The notes beneath the pieces were generated by a model, which did no database searches, had not been told where the DNA came from, and was given only the letters and a program-made list of their open reading frames with translations. The position numbers and the translations under genes are program-made. Positions 44,779 to 53,391 of a stretch of DNA of 64,000 nucleotides are shown piece after piece. Within the stretch, counting starts at the first letter, position 1, and each line of letters begins with the position of its first letter. The DNA is from Neorhizobium sp. JUb45 (lineage in GTDB: Bacteria; Pseudomonadota; Alphaproteobacteria; Rhizobiales; Rhizobiaceae): the NCBI RefSeq assembly GCF_004343585.1, contig NZ_SLYW01000013.1, forward strand, positions 1 to 64,000. Direction: 5' to 3'.

Positions 44779-45560
44779 GCTCCAATCAGCACCCGCAGGA
44801 CGTCCACGGTGTCCTACGGACAGCAATGTTTCCCACCGAGTCGAACAAATCAATCTCGCCAAAGCGGCACGGCCTGGACGAACAGCCTTCATTGCCATGC
44901 CCCGCAAATCTGATTGGCATCCGCTGGTCGCTTCAATCTCTTCCCTGCGCCAAACTGTTGAATGCTGTGGAAATCACAACGAAAATTAGTAGGACTCGCC
45001 GGTCAGTTCGCAGTGGTAATCAACATTGTCCGTTCGATCAGGGCCACAAGCGACCGGCGGTCTTGAACGGAATCGAACCATCAACATGTCGCACTTTAAA
45101 TATATAAGCATCTGAACACGTACGCTTTTTTGAAATTCCGGGGGCTCAATGTCCGCGTAAGGTGCTATTATGGAACTAAAGCGAATGCAGCGTAGCCTCG
45201 ATTGTGAAAAGCACCTGCCAGTTTCCCAGTTCGCCGAAGAGCAACTGCAAAACGAAGGGCTAAATTTCCCAAAACGCGAAACGCCCGAAAATTCTGGGTT
45301 TTGCCAGTCATCAGATGGGTTGTCCGAGTGTCATGCCAACGTCGGTCAAACCAATGCCCAATGGAGGTGTATCGACGCAGTGAATGCGGAGACCGGAGCT
45401 GACGAGTTGATGATCGTGTCCGACGTGTTCGAACATAGAGCTAGGATACGGTCTCTGGAACTCATTGCTGACGCAGCCGGCGGCGCTCGTCCAGTTAGTT
45501 ATTAAGACTGTAGGTAAGAACCGAAGGGAGGGCCGCCCAACAAGGCGACCCCAGTGCTGG
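44779..45560. other. 780-base stretch without a convincing gene
   Basis: The region is comparatively AT-rich in parts. At about 45061-45080 it carries GGTCTTGAACGGAATCGAACC, almost the same as 1303-1324, and reminiscent of the 3' half of a tRNA on the minus strand; no 5' partner is found. An open frame at 45170-45505 has no homologous character and poor start context. Probably degraded DNA. Confidence 0.4.
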
Positions 45561-46310
45561 TTAGACCTGTGCCCAACCACCATCGACGGTCAGCTCCACG
45601 CCTGTTATGAATTCAGAATCATCGGATGCCAGGAAAAGCACCGTCTTTGCGATGTCGTGCCCAGTGCCCTTGCGCCCTAGCGGCGTGTGGTCGATGGCCT
45701 GAACGTTCATCTCGCGGATCATCTCTTCGCTCAACCCGGTTTTGCGCATGATATCTGTATCGATGTAGCCGGGTGCCATCGCGTTGATCCGGATACCCCG
45801 GGAACCATATTCCGCCGTCAGGGAGCGGGCCAGCGACCGCAACGCAGCCTTCGTAGCCGAATAGACCGACAGTCCGGCCGTGCCTCTGACTCCCTGAATC
45901 GAGGTGTTGAGGATGATCGAACCGCCTGTAGACATCAGCGAAATGAGCCTTTGAACGCTGAAGAAGGTGCCTTTGAAGTTCGTTCCGACAGTGAAATCGA
46001 AGTCTTCGTCGCTGACGTCTTCGAACATCCCTGGCTTTGCACCCCCGGCGTTGGCAAACAGGACGTCGAGCCGACCGTATCGATGCTCTACGAACGCACG
46101 CAGGGCGTCGAGGTCAGCAAGCTTGGAAATATCGCCGCAGAATGGCTGGACGCCTTTTCCGATATCTCGAACCGCCACGTCCAGAGCACCCTGATCGCGC
46201 CCCGTTATAACGACCTGTGCGCCTTCCAACACGAATAGCTTAGCGGTGGCCAAGCCCATTCCCGTACTACCTCCCGTGATAACCGCGATCTTTCCGTCCA
46301 GTTTCCCCAT
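45561..46310 (-). CDS. SDR-family oxidoreductase
   Basis: A 249-residue classical SDR: VITGGSTGMGLATAKLFVLEGAQVVITGRD, FANAGGAKPG, a serine in NTSIQGVRG with YSATK, and GVELTVDGGW at the C terminus. The GRD after strand two suggests NADP use. It is downstream of a LysR gene on the same strand (117 bases), the usual layout for a small regulated pair. Confidence 0.9.
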   Translation of the reverse strand: MGKLDGKIAVITGGSTGMGLATAKLFVLEGAQVVITGRDQGALDVAVRDIGKGVQPFCGDISKLADLDALRAFVEHRYGRLDVLFANAGGAKPGMFEDVSDEDFDFTVGTNFKGTFFSVQRLISLMSTGGSIILNTSIQGVRGTAGLSVYSATKAALRSLARSLTAEYGSRGIRINAMAPGYIDTDIMRKTGLSEEMIREMNVQAIDHTPLGRKGTGHDIAKTVLFLASDDSEFITGVELTVDGGWAQV

Positions 46311-46427
46311 GCTAATACTTCCTTCCGCCTGAGCTGCATCAGTGCAGCGTTGAACGGAAATAAGCGCAGATCGCGTATGAGCCGAGACGGCTGACGGGAC
46401 TAGGAAGTATTCCTGGCAAGAATGATA

Positions 46428-47342
46428 CTAGCGCGTGAGACGCAGGGCGGGTTCCCTTGCGCATATCTCTGCGAGAAAATCGATCACGACGCGGAAGCGC
46501 TGCGGCATTCTTTTTCCGCTCACGGACAGGACATGGATCGGGGACGGTTCGGGCGCGTAATCCTCCATGATGGAAACCACGGTTCCGGCGTCTAAATCTT
46601 GCGAGAACATGGCTCGCCCGGCATATCCGATACCAAGTCCTGCCAAGACGGCCGCTCTCTGGTCTTCAACGTCGTTCGACCTGATATTTCCTTCGGGGTC
46701 CAGCATAACAACCCCATCGGGGCCATTCAGCTTCCACGGCTGCACAGCACCTTGAGTTTGCCCGACAATGAGATTGTGGGAGCGCAGGTCCGTGGGACTG
46801 ACGGGGGTGCCGTGGTGCTCAAGATACGCTTGGGTTGCTACGATCATCATGTGCAGATCACCGATCTTGCGGGCAATCAGAGTTGAATCTGGCAACGCCC
46901 CGACGCGGAGCGCAACGTCAATACCGTCGCGAACCAGATCGACGCGGCGTTCGGAGGCTGAGATGTCGATGGAGATTTCAGGATAGCGCTCAAAGAAGTC
47001 GGGAAGTTTAGGAATGATGTACATCCTTCCCAGTGCCGGGGGCGTTGCGAGGCGAACCATACCGCTCGGCTTGACACTTTTCCGTCCGATACGGCCCTCC
47101 GTTTCTTCTAGTTCTTCGAGGATACGGATCGCCGACTCGTAGAGGTCAAGCCCCGCCGCCGTCGGCTGTAGCCCGCGGGAGGTCCTGCTGAGCAGTTGCG
47201 CACCGAGATGCGCTTCAAGTGCACCGATCTGTTTACTCACGGCAGGTTGACCAATACCGAGCTCTCGCCCGACATGGGTGAAGCTTCCGCGTTCGACCAC
47301 CCGAACGAACAGCTTGAGCGATGAAAAGCGATCCACGAGCAT
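46428..47342 (-). CDS. LysR-family regulator
   Basis: A 304-residue LysR protein of the CrgA/AphB-like branch: VDRFSSLKLFVRVVERGSFTHVGRELGIGQPAVSKQIGALEAHLG, then an effector domain (LATPPALGRMYIIPKLPDFFERYPEISIDIS). The start codon is preceded by AAAAAGGA; this leader is part of an ATTCCT-TTTT-AGGAAT inverted repeat (47341-47356) that could sequester the ribosome site or serve as an operator. Probable partner: the SDR gene that follows. Confidence 0.9.
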   Translation of the reverse strand: MLVDRFSSLKLFVRVVERGSFTHVGRELGIGQPAVSKQIGALEAHLGAQLLSRTSRGLQPTAAGLDLYESAIRILEELEETEGRIGRKSVKPSGMVRLATPPALGRMYIIPKLPDFFERYPEISIDISASERRVDLVRDGIDVALRVGALPDSTLIARKIGDLHMMIVATQAYLEHHGTPVSPTDLRSHNLIVGQTQGAVQPWKLNGPDGVVMLDPEGNIRSNDVEDQRAAVLAGLGIGYAGRAMFSQDLDAGTVVSIMEDYAPEPSPIHVLSVSGKRMPQRFRVVIDFLAEICAREPALRLTR

Positions 47343-47356
47343 TCCTTTTTAGGAAT

Positions 47357-48003
47357 ATCGTTGGCACGGATCGACCTTGACCTCAAGCGCTTGACTTAAC
47401 GAAAAGTGCCTCAGAAAAAACACCACGCCCGCCGTACAACGCGACGTCAGCGACTGTTGCGGCTAAAGAAAGAAACTATCGCAGGCTTTCCTCAATCGCT
47501 CGAGCGAATCGTCCGTTATGTCTAGGCCTTTCGTTCTACGATCCAAGCCGCCGCCAACCTACACCTGCGTTTTCCTTGATCCTCGACGCGCTTCGCTATC
47601 GGGGATAATAAATCTCGTCGCCTTGCCGGACGCTCGATGAGCGCTATTGGCGCATTCTTGTCATCCACGTCGCCGCGGTAGCTTTCGGGACGGCACACCG
47701 CGCCTGGTCAACGTGCGAGGAAAACACCGCTTACAATTATGTGGAGGCACGGGCCGCACGCTCCAAGCCTGCTCTTCCCATCCGTGGATTACCAGGGATA
47801 GCCAAGCTTCAGGCCGCCGGGCAGGAACTGGTTGCCTTAGCGCATCCCCGGATGTCCTGAAATCGGCATACTTCTAAAACCAGGAGAAAATTCCGTCCCT
47901 ATATTCGATATGACGTTTACCCATTGCGAGGTCACGCAATCTGCAGCGCTCATCTAGTTCTCGTTACACGCTAAACCCGCTACTGTTTTCGGATTGAAAG
48001 GCT
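47357..48003. other. 650-base stretch without a recognisable gene
   Basis: No frame here shows a known domain. A plus-strand frame around 47640-47870 has some amino-acid composition typical of coding DNA (NTAYNYVEARAARSKPALP) but no start with a ribosome site, and may be a gene remnant. Confidence 0.35.
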
Positions 48004-49167
48004 TCAGTCTAGGATCGTCTCAGGGCCGCCCTTTCCAGGTGAAGCACTCCACAATGCGGCGCCCCCCATGATGATGGCAAATGAGATGAGCGCTGTGGCG
48101 CTTCCAGCGTAGTCCAAAACTGCTCCGAATAACGGCGCCCCAGCGGTTTGGCCAAGCGCCAGAATAAGAAACGGAATACCGAGGCCGAGCGCGGGGCGAT
48201 CTTCGTATAAAGCGATCCCCCACATCAGAAAAGTGCCTGTAGCGACGATGTAGGCCGCGCCGAACAATCCCATAATGGCAAAGCCTGCTGGCGGGTAAAC
48301 CGTTGCTCCCACCAAACTGACCAAGATCAGCGCCATGCACGACACTGACAATCGGTGGGCGAAACGTATGCCGAGATAATCAGTTAGAAGGCCCGTCGCT
48401 GCACCGGCTGACCCGCCGATGCCAAGCGCTATCCATGCCAACGCAATCGACCTGTCTGAAAAACCCACCTCATCTCGCATAAAATTCGCGCCAAAGGTCC
48501 AAATCGCAGTGCTGGCGCTGCCAGCGAGAAACGCGCTGGTGCAAAGCCGCCCTGCTCCTGTGCGAAACACATAATTGATCGACCACTGGTCGTAGACGTT
48601 GGCCTTGATTGCAGGGGTTGTGGGCATTACAAACCAGAGCCACACGGTTACGACTGCCCCTAATACGGCGAAGACCGCATAGAGTTCCCTCCATCCTCCC
48701 GGAAACGCTAGGACAGCGACACCGGATACAACTATGCCTGCCGCCGTGCCTGAGTTGATGACGCCGTTCGCACGCGGCCTGTTGCCTTGGTCAAAGCCTT
48801 TCGCGACCGCGACAGCTAGCGGCGGTGACGTGAGGCCCGTGCTAAGCCCAGCAACAGCAATCGCTAGACCAAGTTGCCAAGTCGTCTGAGACGACGACAC
48901 CAGGAACATTCCAAGTGTGGCCGCCAGGCCTGCCAATCCCGCCACCCGCCGCTCACCCATAGGCACCTCGAAGAGAAGAGCGACTGCTATTCCGAGACAG
49001 TAAGCGGCGAAGGCACCACCGCCAATCCACCCCGCGGCTGCGGCAGTAAGGTCGAGGTCGTCACGGATATACGGGAGTAGAAGACCGTAAGCGAAGCGCG
49101 CTAGCCCGTAACTCAGCGCCGTCAGACAAAAGGCCGAGGCAACAAAGTTCACGTGTCCCCTCGTCAC
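48004..49167 (-). CDS. MFS transporter (YbfB/CynX-like)
   Basis: A 387-residue, 12-helix major facilitator protein: LTALSYGLARFAYGLLLPYIRDDLDLTAAAAGWIGGGAFAAYCLG at the N terminus, typical of the YbfB/YjiJ group; substrate unknown. Its GTG start (49165-49167) overlaps the TetR stop by three bases (GTGA), so the two genes are translationally coupled and the TetR protein presumably represses this exporter. Confidence 0.88.
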   Translation of the reverse strand: MTRGHVNFVASAFCLTALSYGLARFAYGLLLPYIRDDLDLTAAAAGWIGGGAFAAYCLGIAVALLFEVPMGERRVAGLAGLAATLGMFLVSSSQTTWQLGLAIAVAGLSTGLTSPPLAVAVAKGFDQGNRPRANGVINSGTAAGIVVSGVAVLAFPGGWRELYAVFAVLGAVVTVWLWFVMPTTPAIKANVYDQWSINYVFRTGAGRLCTSAFLAGSASTAIWTFGANFMRDEVGFSDRSIALAWIALGIGGSAGAATGLLTDYLGIRFAHRLSVSCMALILVSLVGATVYPPAGFAIMGLFGAAYIVATGTFLMWGIALYEDRPALGLGIPFLILALGQTAGAPLFGAVLDYAGSATALISFAIIMGGAALWSASPGKGGPETILD

Positions 49168-49709
49168 GAAGGCTCTCTTGCAGATGCCACTAGAGCACGC
49201 GCCGCTCGCTTGGCAGAGCCGATTGGAGTGCTATCATAAACACTGGCGGCGGCAGTAGCGCCCTCGAATAGAAGCCATACCTGAACGCTCAGCTCAGCAT
49301 CCACTCGGCCTACGCAGACCTCAACGCGTCTACCTATTTCTTCGCGAAATTCTCGTTTATGTTGGTGGACGATGGCCGCTATCTCCTCGTTCGCACCAGC
49401 ATACTCACTGTAGGCACGCAGCAGCATGCAGCCTCTCGTACCGTGCTCCGCCATCCACTTCTCTTGGACGTCGAAGAGATGACCAATAGGGTCTTCTAAC
49501 GCTCGCTGCTCTTGGAGCCGCGCCATGAAAGCGAAATGGCGCTTTTCAAGAACGGCGGTGACAAGCCCGTCACGTGATCCAAAATGCTTGTAAAGGGTTC
49601 GGGTGGAAGTGCCGGAGGGAGCAAGGATTGCATCGACGCCGACTCGGTGAAATCCATGAACCTCGAACACCCGCTCGGCGGCGCTAATGATGTTAGCACG
49701 TTTTTGCAT
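49164..49709 (-). CDS. TetR-family repressor
   Basis: A 181-residue TetR protein: IISAAERVFEVHGFHRVGVDAILAPSGTSTRTLYKHFGSRDGLVTAVLE is the HTH. The ATG at 49709 (MQKRANI) is chosen because the in-frame codons upstream would run through a perfect 16-bp palindrome that is better read as the operator. First gene of a two-gene operon with the MFS transporter. Confidence 0.9.
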   Translation of the reverse strand: MQKRANIISAAERVFEVHGFHRVGVDAILAPSGTSTRTLYKHFGSRDGLVTAVLEKRHFAFMARLQEQRALEDPIGHLFDVQEKWMAEHGTRGCMLLRAYSEYAGANEEIAAIVHQHKREFREEIGRRVEVCVGRVDAELSVQVWLLFEGATAAASVYDSTPIGSAKRAARALVASAREPS

Positions 49710-49720
49710 CCTAGCACATA

Positions 49721-49736
49721 TACAACGATCGTTGTA
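49721..49736. promoter_or_regulatory. TetR operator palindrome
   Basis: TACAACGATCGTTGTA, a perfect 16-bp palindrome twelve bases ahead of the chosen tetR start codon. Size and position fit an autorepressing TetR operator. Confidence 0.7.
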
Positions 49737-49902
49737 CATTGCAAGGAGCTTAGTTCTTTTATGATTCAACCGATCGATTCACGAGAAACATGGCCCAGCG
49801 AAGCATGCTGCTAGTGGGCCAACTCCTCTTCTAGCTCTCGCAGTTAAAGATGATTGTGCGGGATGCATGGAAGGTAACTGTCACATCCGGCCGTGCTGTA
49901 CC

Positions 49903-50928
49903 TTACAATTTTGGAAGGCCACTGGATTGGCGCACGATCAGATTAGTGCGGGTGATAATAGCACCTGCAGGCGCCTGTCGATCCTGGAGCCTGAGCAGCA
50001 GTCGGCGTGCTGCAGTTTCGCCGACATGGTTGGGGTGCGTAGCTACCGACGTCAAGCGAGGACGAGTTATTTCGGTATTCATGACATCGTCGAAACCTAT
50101 TAGAGCGCGGGTGTGTCCAACCGCGAGGCCAAGGTCATACAAACCGGCAGACATTCCCAAAGCAACGAGATCATTAAAGCATACGATTGCTGTAGGTTCT
50201 GGTGAGAGCGATAGAATTGCAGATGCGCTGGCCGGAACGTTTAATACGTTGTGAGGCACTTCGAAAATGAGTGAGGGGTCCAAATCATGCCGCGTCATAG
50301 CTTTTCGAAATCCGTCAAGACGATCTCGATACGCTGAGTGATGCACACGGTAGACAGCGAATGCAATGTGACGGTGACCGAGTTCGACCAAATGATCAAT
50401 CGCTGCTTCAACACCGCCTGAATAGTCGGGACCGACATAATCGAGGTCAGAGCGAATTTGACGCAAAACCTGGATAACGGGAGTTGTGAGCAGTTGCTTG
50501 GCAGACAACGTCCCGACTTTCGTTCCCTCCGCCGGGCAAATCAAAAGTCCATCGACGCCATGTTCTGTCATTCGGGTAATGACGTCAAGTTGACGTACGG
50601 GATCGTCGTGACTGTTGGCCACAAGCACTGCCAGCCCTGCATCATTTGATACGGCTTCAATCCCCGTCAAGAATTCGGCAAAAAATGGGTTGGCAAGCTC
50701 CGGAACGACAACACCCACAATCCTGCTTTGGTCTGCTCTCAAGCGTGCTGCGGTAAGGTTTCGGACATAACCCAGTTCATCGATCACCGATTCAACGTTT
50801 TGTCTCGTCGCATCCGAAACGAGCGGACTGCCGCGGATCACGAGGGATGCTGTTGCGCGGGACACACCTGCTTTCTTCGCCACGTCAATCAAGGTGACGC
50901 GCTTATCGGTGGGATAACCTTGGTTCAA
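49903..50928 (-). CDS. LacI-family regulator
   Basis: A 341-residue LacI/GalR protein: VTLIDVAKKAGVSRATASLVIRGSPLVSDATRQNVESVIDELGYVRN as HTH and hinge, then a periplasmic-binding-like sugar domain (IVGVVVPELANPFFAEFLTGIE, LIGFDDVMNTEITRPRLTSV). It is divergent from the three-subunit dehydrogenase cluster; two perfect CG-centred palindromes of LacI style lie between, so it should respond to the sugar or polyol oxidised there. Confidence 0.92.
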   Translation of the reverse strand: MNQGYPTDKRVTLIDVAKKAGVSRATASLVIRGSPLVSDATRQNVESVIDELGYVRNLTAARLRADQSRIVGVVVPELANPFFAEFLTGIEAVSNDAGLAVLVANSHDDPVRQLDVITRMTEHGVDGLLICPAEGTKVGTLSAKQLLTTPVIQVLRQIRSDLDYVGPDYSGGVEAAIDHLVELGHRHIAFAVYRVHHSAYRDRLDGFRKAMTRHDLDPSLIFEVPHNVLNVPASASAILSLSPEPTAIVCFNDLVALGMSAGLYDLGLAVGHTRALIGFDDVMNTEITRPRLTSVATHPNHVGETAARRLLLRLQDRQAPAGAIITRTNLIVRQSSGLPKL

Positions 50929-51035
50929 CGGCGACAGCCTTCTCGCTTGATCGAATCCCTATCGACGTCAAGATCCTTCCTGATCCTACCATTTACAGCA
51001 GGTACAGCGTCATGGCTAGCCAAGGGCGGGCAAGA

Positions 51036-51051
51036 TTTAGATCGATCTAAA
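51036..51051. promoter_or_regulatory. LacI-type operator 1
   Basis: TTTAGATCGATCTAAA, a perfect 16-bp palindrome with the central CG typical of LacI-family operators, in the divergent region between lacI and the dehydrogenase genes. Confidence 0.75.
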
Positions 51052-51062
51052 TTCTCGTTGAC

Positions 51063-51076
51063 TTAGATCGATCTAA
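51063..51076. promoter_or_regulatory. LacI-type operator 2
   Basis: TTAGATCGATCTAA, a second perfect copy whose centre lies 26 bp from that of operator 1, about 100 bases before the first dehydrogenase gene. The pair may bind cooperatively. Confidence 0.75.
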
Positions 51077-51174
51077 TTGACTAAAGACATGTTCAAGACG
51101 ATGGCGCGGCGTAGTGCCGCAGCAATCGCCTTCGGGCAATTGCCCTTCCTGACGTCCATCTCTTGGAAACATCC

Positions 51175-51738
51175 ATGTCGACACACTTGAGCACTTCACC
51201 GCCTGACGCGGCTAAATCCAATTCCACTCTGATTACGCGGAGAGCACTTCTCGGCGGCACTGCCCTGGCCATCCTTGGACTTTCGGCAAACAATGAAGCG
51301 ATGGCCGAAACACTTGTTACGCCCGATGAGCAGGCGTTCCATCGATTATCAGTCGCGCTTACAGGTCATGATGATCTTTCGCCTGTCACATCCAAGCGGA
51401 TGTTTGAGGTGCTTCGCCGCGACGACGAGCCTGGGCAGCAGCGTTTGTTTGCGCTGGTTACGTTGGCTGACGCGATGCAGACGCCGGCTTCGCTCAAAGC
51501 CGCAGCCTCCGCTGCAGGTCTCGAGGCCGAGTTCATGCGCCTGCTTACTGCTTGGTACACCGGTACGATTGAAACGCCGAACGGTCCGGTGGTGCTATCG
51601 TACCAGGAGGCGCTCATGTATCGCCCTGTCGCCGACGGAATGACGGTGCCGACCTATTGTAACAAGGGACCGATGTGGTGGACGGGTCTCCCACCACAAA
51701 TCAACCGCATGCCAATCAACAATCCTAGAGTGCTGTAA
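51175..51738 (+). CDS. Small subunit of a membrane-bound FAD sugar/polyol dehydrogenase (Tat substrate)
   Basis: A 187-residue subunit with a twin-arginine signal (ITRRALLGGTALAILGLSANNEAMAE), followed by a helical domain like those of sorbitol, fructose and gluconate dehydrogenase subunit 3, including the C-terminal VPTYCNKGPMWWTGLPP motif. It is needed for folding and Tat export of the flavoprotein. The ATG at 51175 (MSTHLS) is chosen; another ATG lies four codons upstream. The next gene begins one base after its stop. Confidence 0.85.
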   Translation: MSTHLSTSPPDAAKSNSTLITRRALLGGTALAILGLSANNEAMAETLVTPDEQAFHRLSVALTGHDDLSPVTSKRMFEVLRRDDEPGQQRLFALVTLADAMQTPASLKAAASAAGLEAEFMRLLTAWYTGTIETPNGPVVLSYQEALMYRPVADGMTVPTYCNKGPMWWTGLPPQINRMPINNPRVL

Positions 51739-51739
51739 T

Positions 51740-53386
51740 ATGAAGTCTCCCGTCTTTGAAAACGGCGACGTCACGGCCGACGTCGTTATCGTGGGCTCCG
51801 GTGTAGTCGGTGCGCTGATTGCCGACCAACTAGCCGGAGAAGGCCGTTCCGTTCTGATGCTCGATGCAGGCCTACGCATCGAACGCGCCCAAGCTGTCGA
51901 GAACTGGCGAAACATGCCGTTCAAAAACCGCGCCGGGTCCGACTTCCAGGGCCTTTACCCCCAGTCGAAAATGGCGCCTGCCCCACTCTATTGGCCCGAG
52001 AACAATTTCGTTGAGCTATCAGGTCCGGATGGCAAGGGTTTCAAACAAGGCTATCTGAAGACAGTCGGCGGCACAACCTGGCACTGGGCGGCGTCAAGCT
52101 GGCGCCATCTTCCGGTCGACCTGGAGATGCACTCAGCCTACGGCGTCGGGCGCGACTGGGCGATTTCCTACGACGAGTTCGAGCCATACTACTGCCGCGC
52201 CGAAGAAGCGATGGGCGTTGCTGGACCAAACGATCCCGCGCTGCAATCGCCAGCCGAACGGAGCAAGCCTTATCCGATGGATATGGTGCCATGGAGCTAC
52301 GGCGACAAGCGTTTCGCCGAGATTGTCAATCCACATGGTTTCCGATCGGTCCCGATCCCGCAGGGACGCAGCACGCGTCCTTGGAATGGCCGACCCACTT
52401 GTTGCGGCAACAACAACTGTCAACCGATCTGTCCAATCGGTGCCATGTATAACGGCATTCACTCGGTTATTTCCGCTGAGCAGAAAGGCGCAGTTGTTCT
52501 GGCCGAATCCGTGGTCTACCGGATCGATACCGACGAGAACAACCGCGTCACGGCAATCCACTGGTATGACAGCGAGCACAATTCCCATAAGGCAACGGGT
52601 GCGGCGTTCGTGATCGCCTGCAATTCGCTTGAATCCCCGCGTCTTTTGCTGGCCGCCGCCAACGAGCGCAACCCCGCCGGCATCGCCAACTCGTCTGACC
52701 AGGTCGGACGCAACATGATGGATCATTCCGGCTTTCACGCCTTTTTCCAGGCAGACGAACCCCTATGGACCGGCCGGGGCCCAGCGCAGAGCAGTTGCAT
52801 AGTCGGGCCACGCGATGGCGCCTTCCGGTCGCAATACTCGGCCAATAAGATGATCCTGAACAATATCACGCAAGTGACATCAGCAACCACCACGGCACTG
52901 AAAAAAGGACTTGTGGGAGCGGAGCTCGATGCCGAGATCCGCAAGCTTGCCACCCATGGTGTCGACCTGTCTATCAGCCTCGAGCCATTGCCGGATCCGA
53001 ACAATCGCGTGACGCTCAGCAAGACGCGCGTCGATCCACACGGCATTCCCTGTCCTGACGTTTATTATGACGTCGGCGACTACGTCCGCAAAGGATATGA
53101 CGCGGCTGTCGTTCAGATCAATCAGATCGCCGCACTCTTTAATGCTGCCGATCTGCGAATCACCACATCGCTCAATGCCAACAATCACATCATGGGCGGC
53201 TGCATTATGGGCAACGACGCAAAAGATTCGGTCGTTGATGGCGACTGTCGCGCGCATGATCATAGCAATCTGTGGATTCCAGGTGGAGCTGCGATGCCCT
53301 CCGCAAGCGTCGTTAACAGTACCTTGAGCATGGCTGCCCTTGGCATCAAGGCTGCCGACAGCATCTCGAAATCGTTGCGGGGTTGA
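51740..53386 (+). CDS. GMC-family FAD dehydrogenase, large subunit (gluconate/sorbitol/fructose type)
   Basis: A 548-residue flavoprotein: FAD-binding VVIVGSGVVGALIADQLAGEGRSVLMLDAG, an Fe-S cysteine cluster near residues 220-235 (TCCGNNNCQPICPIG), and a C-terminal catalytic block NNHIMGGCIMG plus LWIPGGAAMPSASVVNSTLSMAALG. No signal of its own; it is exported on the small subunit. It oxidises a sugar, polyol or aldonate in the periplasm and passes electrons to the cytochrome subunit. The substrate is unknown; the LacI regulator argues for a sugar-like compound. Confidence 0.9.
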   Translation: MKSPVFENGDVTADVVIVGSGVVGALIADQLAGEGRSVLMLDAGLRIERAQAVENWRNMPFKNRAGSDFQGLYPQSKMAPAPLYWPENNFVELSGPDGKGFKQGYLKTVGGTTWHWAASSWRHLPVDLEMHSAYGVGRDWAISYDEFEPYYCRAEEAMGVAGPNDPALQSPAERSKPYPMDMVPWSYGDKRFAEIVNPHGFRSVPIPQGRSTRPWNGRPTCCGNNNCQPICPIGAMYNGIHSVISAEQKGAVVLAESVVYRIDTDENNRVTAIHWYDSEHNSHKATGAAFVIACNSLESPRLLLAAANERNPAGIANSSDQVGRNMMDHSGFHAFFQADEPLWTGRGPAQSSCIVGPRDGAFRSQYSANKMILNNITQVTSATTTALKKGLVGAELDAEIRKLATHGVDLSISLEPLPDPNNRVTLSKTRVDPHGIPCPDVYYDVGDYVRKGYDAAVVQINQIAALFNAADLRITTSLNANNHIMGGCIMGNDAKDSVVDGDCRAHDHSNLWIPGGAAMPSASVVNSTLSMAALGIKAADSISKSLRG

Positions 53387-53391
53387 AGACA

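Noticed and set aside
45170-45505. 111-codon open frame in a gene-poor stretch
   Set aside because: No ribosome site, no recognisable motif, and atypical composition; listed only as part of an unassigned region.
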